Below are positions 59,401 through 64,000 of a DNA stretch of 64,000 bases, piece after piece; within the stretch, counting starts at the first letter, position 1; every line of letters begins with the position of its first letter. The stretch covers positions 1 to 64,000 of the forward strand of contig CAJQUW010008624.1 of the NCBI GenBank assembly GCA_907163375.1. The letters run 5' to 3'. Origin of the DNA: Prostheceraeus crozeri (Eukaryota > Platyhelminthes > Polycladida > Euryleptidae). The position numbers were made by a program, and so were the translations under genes. The notes beneath the pieces were generated by a model. It saw only the letters and a program-made list of their open reading frames with translations. It did no database searches and had not been told where the DNA came from.

Positions 59401-60280
59401 CAAAATACTGAATAGGTAATGATATGTCTTGAAAGATATGTCACAAAGATAAATCAGACATCATTCAATTGTTACGTTTCCCACATGTAAAATCATCCTG
59501 TCATAAAATTCATCTCTTCAATAAATACAGTATGCTTTTTGCGATCGGCACATGTAAGCAAATCCTGTTCATCAATCTTTGCCTTTTCGATTCCCATAAG
59601 TAAATAGATCCTGTTCATCCTCGAATCCCATGAACATGTAATCGCTGTGTGATAAAAATGTAATCCGCCTTTACATAAACTTCGCCTCATATATGAAGAC
59701 TTAACAATGGGAGCTCTCTCATCTCCCGTAAGCCACGCTAAGCTCTCTGTATTCACTCTTCACCGCCTAATCAACTATAACTTATACATAGATAATCAAC
59801 TTATAACATAATGTTATGTGTTATATGTTATATCAACATGTGTTATAACATCAACTAATCAACTTATACATATACATGAAATTTAAAGAAATTTTGTAGA
59901 CCAATATCATGCGGGCATTTAAGATTTAATCACTCACAATTATCTTGAAATTAGACCCAGGTTTACTAGCTTTTCAAGGATAAGTTCCTGTTTTCTAGAC
60001 ATTCCATGATGGCATGATGATGTTGATCATTTGATTTTGAGAACATGCATTTTTGTCCGACGCTACCTATGACATAAAACCGTCCTTCTGGCATTCCCAA
60101 TCATGGACATCTAGAATATTGACCATATCGTAATTGACGGAATTCTCTTCACATTTACTCGTGCACTTCAATGTAGGCAAACAGCAGGTTGCTTCCTGTC
60201 AGTGATCCTTTCGTCCATCCCTCACGCTTCATCATCTTGAGCTTGATAAATTCACGCTCAGTTTGATACGTCTTAAACAG
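56420..60280. other. No recognisable gene
   Basis: No recognisable protein family. The uninterrupted frames at 56517-56759 (+), 58904-59254 (-) and 59493-59756 (-) lack motifs. A GACCCC/GGGGTC stem followed by GAAAC lies on the minus strand at about 59345-59390 (see findings). Palindromic GTTATA/TATAAC words cluster at 59805-59870. Confidence 0.4.
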
Positions 60281-60285
60281 TCCTA

Positions 60286-62174
60286 AGGGTGGTTTCCCAT
60301 GGGTCGTAGGCAGAGCTGGAAAAATTCCACTGAAATTTTTTAATTCCAATTCCAATTCTGGAGCAGAAATTTCAATTCCAATTCCAGTCGAAACAGTTCA
60401 ATTCAATTCCAATTCCAATTCCATAATAAGATTCAATTCCGATAATTCCAAGTCGCGTATAGTGTCTTATGTTAATGTATCTAGCGTTTGTTCGTTTCAA
60501 TCTAACCTATGTGCCCTTATCCCATCCCCGTTGTTCCTGTGCGCCGTTCCTATGTACGTTTTCATGTTAATAGCTCAATTTCTTGTGTACACGTATATAT
60601 GTAACCGGTCAGGCTACGCCATTTTCGATTCGTAAACGAGATATTCAATATCTCGCGAAAAAAAGAAAAGAAAGTTACCGGTCAGCAAAGAATCAAACGC
60701 TGAGAGAGAGAGAGAGAGATGAGATGCGAATAAATCTAGTAATAAATTGACAGAAGAAGGAAATTCAGTGTGCGAATAACGTGATTGTTGATGAAAGAAA
60801 AGACGACGATAAAAATGATACCATGAAATTTGATTAACGGTCTATGTTAAAAAAGGAGATTAAAAATTCCGTGATAAGAACGAAATGTGGTCGGGTCGAA
60901 AGCTAACGAGCAGAGATTAAAGGAAACTCTTTCAATTTTCAAAGGAGTGGTTTTATCGTCAAGTCTCAAAAATTTGCATAAATTAGAAACGATGAGAAAT
61001 TGACACAACAACAACTACCAACAACAACACATACGACATCTTCAGTAGCTGTTAGAACAACTCCGGGCTCTCGCGGTGTAACATAACTACGAAAGTAACA
61101 ACAACAACACAGCAGCGTATACGGCAACACATCAGCGAGCGCGATTGAAGATTGACGGTATAAGTGACACTATTGATATTTATGATATTATTTTGGTATA
61201 AATGAGTCCGATCGAATTGAAGTGAATTCAACATTAAGAAGTGAACTATAAGTGTAAAGTTTTTCTTTTATCGTTGCGCATCGTGTCTATATAACTAGTC
61301 TTTATAATTAATATTGTTAACTGTTGTGATTGGAAGTTGAATGATAGTTCATGTAATAGAATAATCAATTATTAGAATAATCTGTTGACACTGTCTATAT
61401 TATGATTTGAACTGACAGGGCTGCTGCCCTTTAATGCAGCGCTAATTTTCCTCTTTTCAAACCAATTGTTTTTCGTGTGTACAACAATTAAGTTAATCTC
61501 CAATTTTTGTGCTTATCCTATCAAGAACTAAATTCAACAATTGTTTTATTTTGATTAATTATCTTACTTGATAAATAACTAAATAACAGATTTTCATTGT
61601 CTGCTTAATCACTGAAATAACATTGTCCGGGGCTGTAGGCCCATCAAAGTCACAAAAAATATCCTTTATTCAACAATAGAATAAAGCTACCTCTGTCGAT
61701 CTATCTGTCTCTTATCTCTGCGTGCAGTTAACACAATGGCCGAGTACTGTGATTTCAATTTTTGCACAAATAGATTTATCACAGGTCTATCGAAAAAGTG
61801 GAATTGAGGTTTATCAAGGTCAATTCCAATTCCAGTAGATTTAAATATCGTCGATTCCAATTCCGACTTTTCCAATGGGTCGTAGGTAGCTTCACCGTCT
61901 ACGGTGTCGCGTGAAAGTTGACGTGACAGTTATCTTCACTTTTCTTGCGACAAGAACGCTCAACGTTCATGGCGCTGCAATATTTGAAGTCACAATGGGC
62001 ACCGCATTACATGCGACGTCGCAAGGGTGACACGCACGGTAAAGCAGCAGACATTGATTGGAAACCGTCTTACGAGTTGAAGCGCAGCTGCGTGAGACAT
62101 GGACCAATCAGAGCGCGCTATCGCGGAAGACGGTGTTACGATGTACGACGAGCCACCAATTGGAAACCAGCCTT
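60286..62174. mobile_element. MITE-like element split by a later insertion
   Basis: The left end reads AGGGTGGTTTCCCAT and then GGTCGTAGGTAGC (resuming after the insertion at 61887) and TTCACCGTCTACGG. The complement of the right end reads AAGGCTGGTTTCCAATTGG and then CGTCGTAC and ACACCGTCTTCCGCG. These are imperfect terminal repeats of about 55 bp. TA lies on both sides (60284-60285 and 62175-62176). After the 60311-61874 insertion is removed, about 325 bp remain, a normal MITE size. It is GC-richer than its surroundings. Confidence 0.65.
60311..61874. mobile_element. hAT-like insertion with AATTCC subterminal repeats
   Basis: ATGGGTCGTAGG occurs on both sides (60299-60310 and 61875-61886). 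A hAT 8-bp duplication (GTCGTAGG) would be contained in this. The left end begins CAGAGCTGGAAAAATTCC, hAT-like. The right end is less regular (complement TTGGAAAAGTCGGAATTGG). Both ends are dense in CAATTCCAATTCC words (60340-60450 and 61800-61868). No transposase is seen. The interior has a 19-nt perfect palindrome (60637-60655) between two ACCGGTCAG words and a short (GA)n at 60702-60718. Confidence 0.65.
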
Positions 62175-62239
62175 TAGAGCATGGATGCAGCGTGTCACCG
62201 TGTGTGTGTGTGTTGAGTGGGAAACTGATTGAAAGTTAT

Positions 62240-62890
62240 CTATTCGCTAATTATATATATATTCGTATGCTAGAAGACAGTGCAAAGAATAAGCAGAAAT
62301 ACAAGAAGTCAAAATTTGAAGTTCTTCAGCCACAAGATAGCGTCATTGGAGGCCTGGTGTAGATATTTTAGTCCGCCACGGAAGGATTTGATCGGACAGT
62401 TCTCCACGATGTGCGACATCGTCTGCACCTCTCCACAGGAGCATAAAGGGGATTCTCGAGCTCCCCAGCGATGTAGAGAATCCTTACAAGGGCCGGTACT
62501 TTTTCTGAAACGGTTCAGCAGGGTCCACTGGGCTCGTTGAAGATCAAAACGGATTTGCATTGTTGGGTCGTCGATCAGGAATTCATTTTGCACATTGCTG
62601 TTCTGCCAACTCTCCTTCCAAGCCAGGTTCAAGTCGAATTTTGAACAGGGGTTTTTTCTCCAAATCGCAGGGCAGGTGGATTCCGTAGGTCTTCGTGAAT
62701 GGGAAGGTCGGGGTTGCGCTGAAGCTTCTCCAGGAGGTTTGATGTTGCCTTCTCTCTCCGGAGTGGTGGAGGGGGGATGTTGCAAAGCACTGGTAGCCAT
62801 GCCGTATTAGTGCACCGGATTGTCTTCGGTGACCATGCGGAAATGCATGACAGACAGGATTGTTCGGTGTGACAGATTATCACCAACAGA
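62240..62890 (-). pseudogene. LINE 3' end with cysteine-rich C-terminus
   Basis: The frame 62886-62629 contains TNTAWLPVLCNIPPPPLRRE and KATSNLLEKLQRNPDLPIHE, matching the conserved NIxPPxxRRxxA spacer after the RT domain of a LINE group found in several invertebrates. The overlapping frame 62800-62309 continues with FDLQRAQWTLLNRFRKSTGP, then CSCGEVQTMSHIVENCPIKS, the C-terminal CxCG...QTxxHIxxxCP zinc-binding motif. It ends GGLKYLHQASNDAILWLKNF. One frameshift near 62700 joins the two. The copy is 5'-truncated (no RT, no endonuclease). The end lies in a TATATA stretch near 62250. Confidence 0.8.
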
Positions 62891-64000
62891 TTTTATGTGT
62901 GAAATCGGCCCAGATCATTCTCAAATTGATCTATCAGAAATATGTGTCTTTGGCGGCAGAAGTTTTCCCAGTCATGTTGGTACGATAAATTTCTATGATT
63001 ATAATTATTTTCAAGTTAGAAGAATGGTTCCTTTTACGTAAGTCAATGCAAGATAGAGTACGTCTCGGATGACATTATGTGAACTAAAGATGATCTTATT
63101 TCCTTCCTATGACACCGTGTCATTGATTAATAATTTATAAGCTAGGTTGCAGGAAGAGATGGTTCTGGGTTTATAAGATATTCTGAGCAATAGAGCAAAC
63201 TATAAACAACATCAAAACTAAATTATGATGCCACAGGGAATAAATTATATCATCTGATTTTCAATGTGACTGCATGCCTTGCATTGATGCGAGTTTACGA
63301 TCATAGTAACTTGTTGTGTAATCTGATATAATCAGAAGTCAACTGTAAATATAACACGAATTCCTTTCATGTCATCTTCACCGAGTGCAGCAGATGAAAA
63401 TGCAATGAAATGAATGGTTCATTGGTAATAATAACAATCATAAATGAATGTGATACATATCCACTTGTGGAGTGCAACGTATACACGTCACTACAAAATT
63501 GATGTTATGTACTAGTGTTACGATTTTCAGATTCCCTTGGCTTTATGCTCTGATCGGAAATTGTAATCATGCTTTTTTATTCCTACTAGGAAAAAGAATT
63601 CCTTTTCTTATTTTCCTAGTATCTTAAAACCGCAACATTACACGTTAGTAAGTTTCCGTAGGATACATCTACCACATTCTCTTTAGAGACCTATTTTGAC
63701 CTCATTGTGATGGTCTCATGAACATAATTGATTAAATGGTGTTCCATGATACCGAACGCATTGCAGCAAGATAGATAGGCTCGAACCCACAGAATTTGAC
63801 AGGTCGTCTCTTCTTCTGTTTGACTAGAAAGGAAACATGGGAACATGTAACGTTAATGACATGGCACAATCTGCCGACGTTATACCATAGCAATCGAACA
63901 ATGAGCAGCCAGTTCAACATTAAACACGCCAAATTGTGCGAAATCTCAGTGACTGTTATCAACCGGATCACACAGCAAAGAGACACAGTCGATATTAAGT
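62891..64000. other. No certain gene; one candidate exon
   Basis: The frame running through 62880-63036 (DRLSPTDFMCEIGPDHSQID, ending FQVRRMVPFT) is followed directly by GTAAGT, a strong splice-donor match. Nothing else supports an exon and I recognise no domain. The rest, to the window edge, holds no recognisable feature. Confidence 0.2.

Noticed and set aside
62595-62810. 71-codon plus-strand frame and neighbours at 62280-62540
   Set aside because: Antisense shadows of the LINE C-terminus on the minus strand.
1-64000. CRISPR array, bacterial operon, phage or plasmid content
   Set aside because: No regular short repeats with spacers, no operons or long intact ORFs; all coding remnants are eukaryotic transposons.

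Overview
This window looks like AT-rich, gene-poor nuclear DNA from an animal, probably an invertebrate. The basis is the repeat content: Penelope-like retroelements (PLEs), Tc1/mariner, hAT and Harbinger transposons, LINE reverse transcriptase remnants, tRNA-derived SINEs and TA microsatellites. There are no operons, no ribosome-binding sites and no convincing host gene. The phylum cannot be settled from the sequence. Almost every recognisable coding stretch is a decayed transposon protein, so the longest open frames are mostly fragments or shadows.

Layout, left half. 1548-3208 holds two 5'-truncated PLE copies fused head to head. 7074-9449 is a hAT-type element with a 5-bp target duplication and transposase remnants. 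9550-10350 is a faint LINE relic, followed by a tRNA-like SINE head. 12410-13340 is a decayed hAT transposase C-terminus. 16528-16601 is a 74-bp miniature hAT. 18060-19906 is copy 1 of a non-autonomous element with a 6-bp target duplication; copy 2 is at 36163-38025. 20520-20965 is a PLE GIY-YIG remnant and 21475-21632 is a SINE. 22610-26015 is a nest: an outer inverted-repeat element is interrupted by a small TA-flanked MITE and by a mariner element, and the mariner is itself interrupted by a Harbinger element. 27000-28620 holds two abutting LINE fragments.

Right half. 29618-30080 is a degenerate tandem repeat and 32690-33108 is a foldback MITE. 40440-46110 is a pile-up centred on (TA)n tracts: a direct-repeat-flanked element coding for a coiled-coil/zinc-knuckle protein (40511-42717), a MITE with terminal repeats of about 255 bp inside its ORF (41288-42144), a mariner-type element (42773-44331), a Tc1 DD34E element (44389-45512) and a PLE endonuclease fragment (45527-46107). 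46815-47469 is another TA-flanked MITE. 50990-52253 is a LINE. 53431-56410 is the best preserved hAT element, with a perfect 8-bp duplication. 60286-62174 is a MITE-like element interrupted by a hAT-like insertion (60311-61874). 62240-62886 is a LINE 3' end.

The genes do not form a pathway. The window records successive insertions whose order can be read from the nesting. The points most worth a second look are the four-element nest, the TA-tract cluster with its single-ORF direct-repeat element, the head-to-head PLE pair, and the recurrent hammerhead-like hairpin-GAAA motifs near PLE-type ends.
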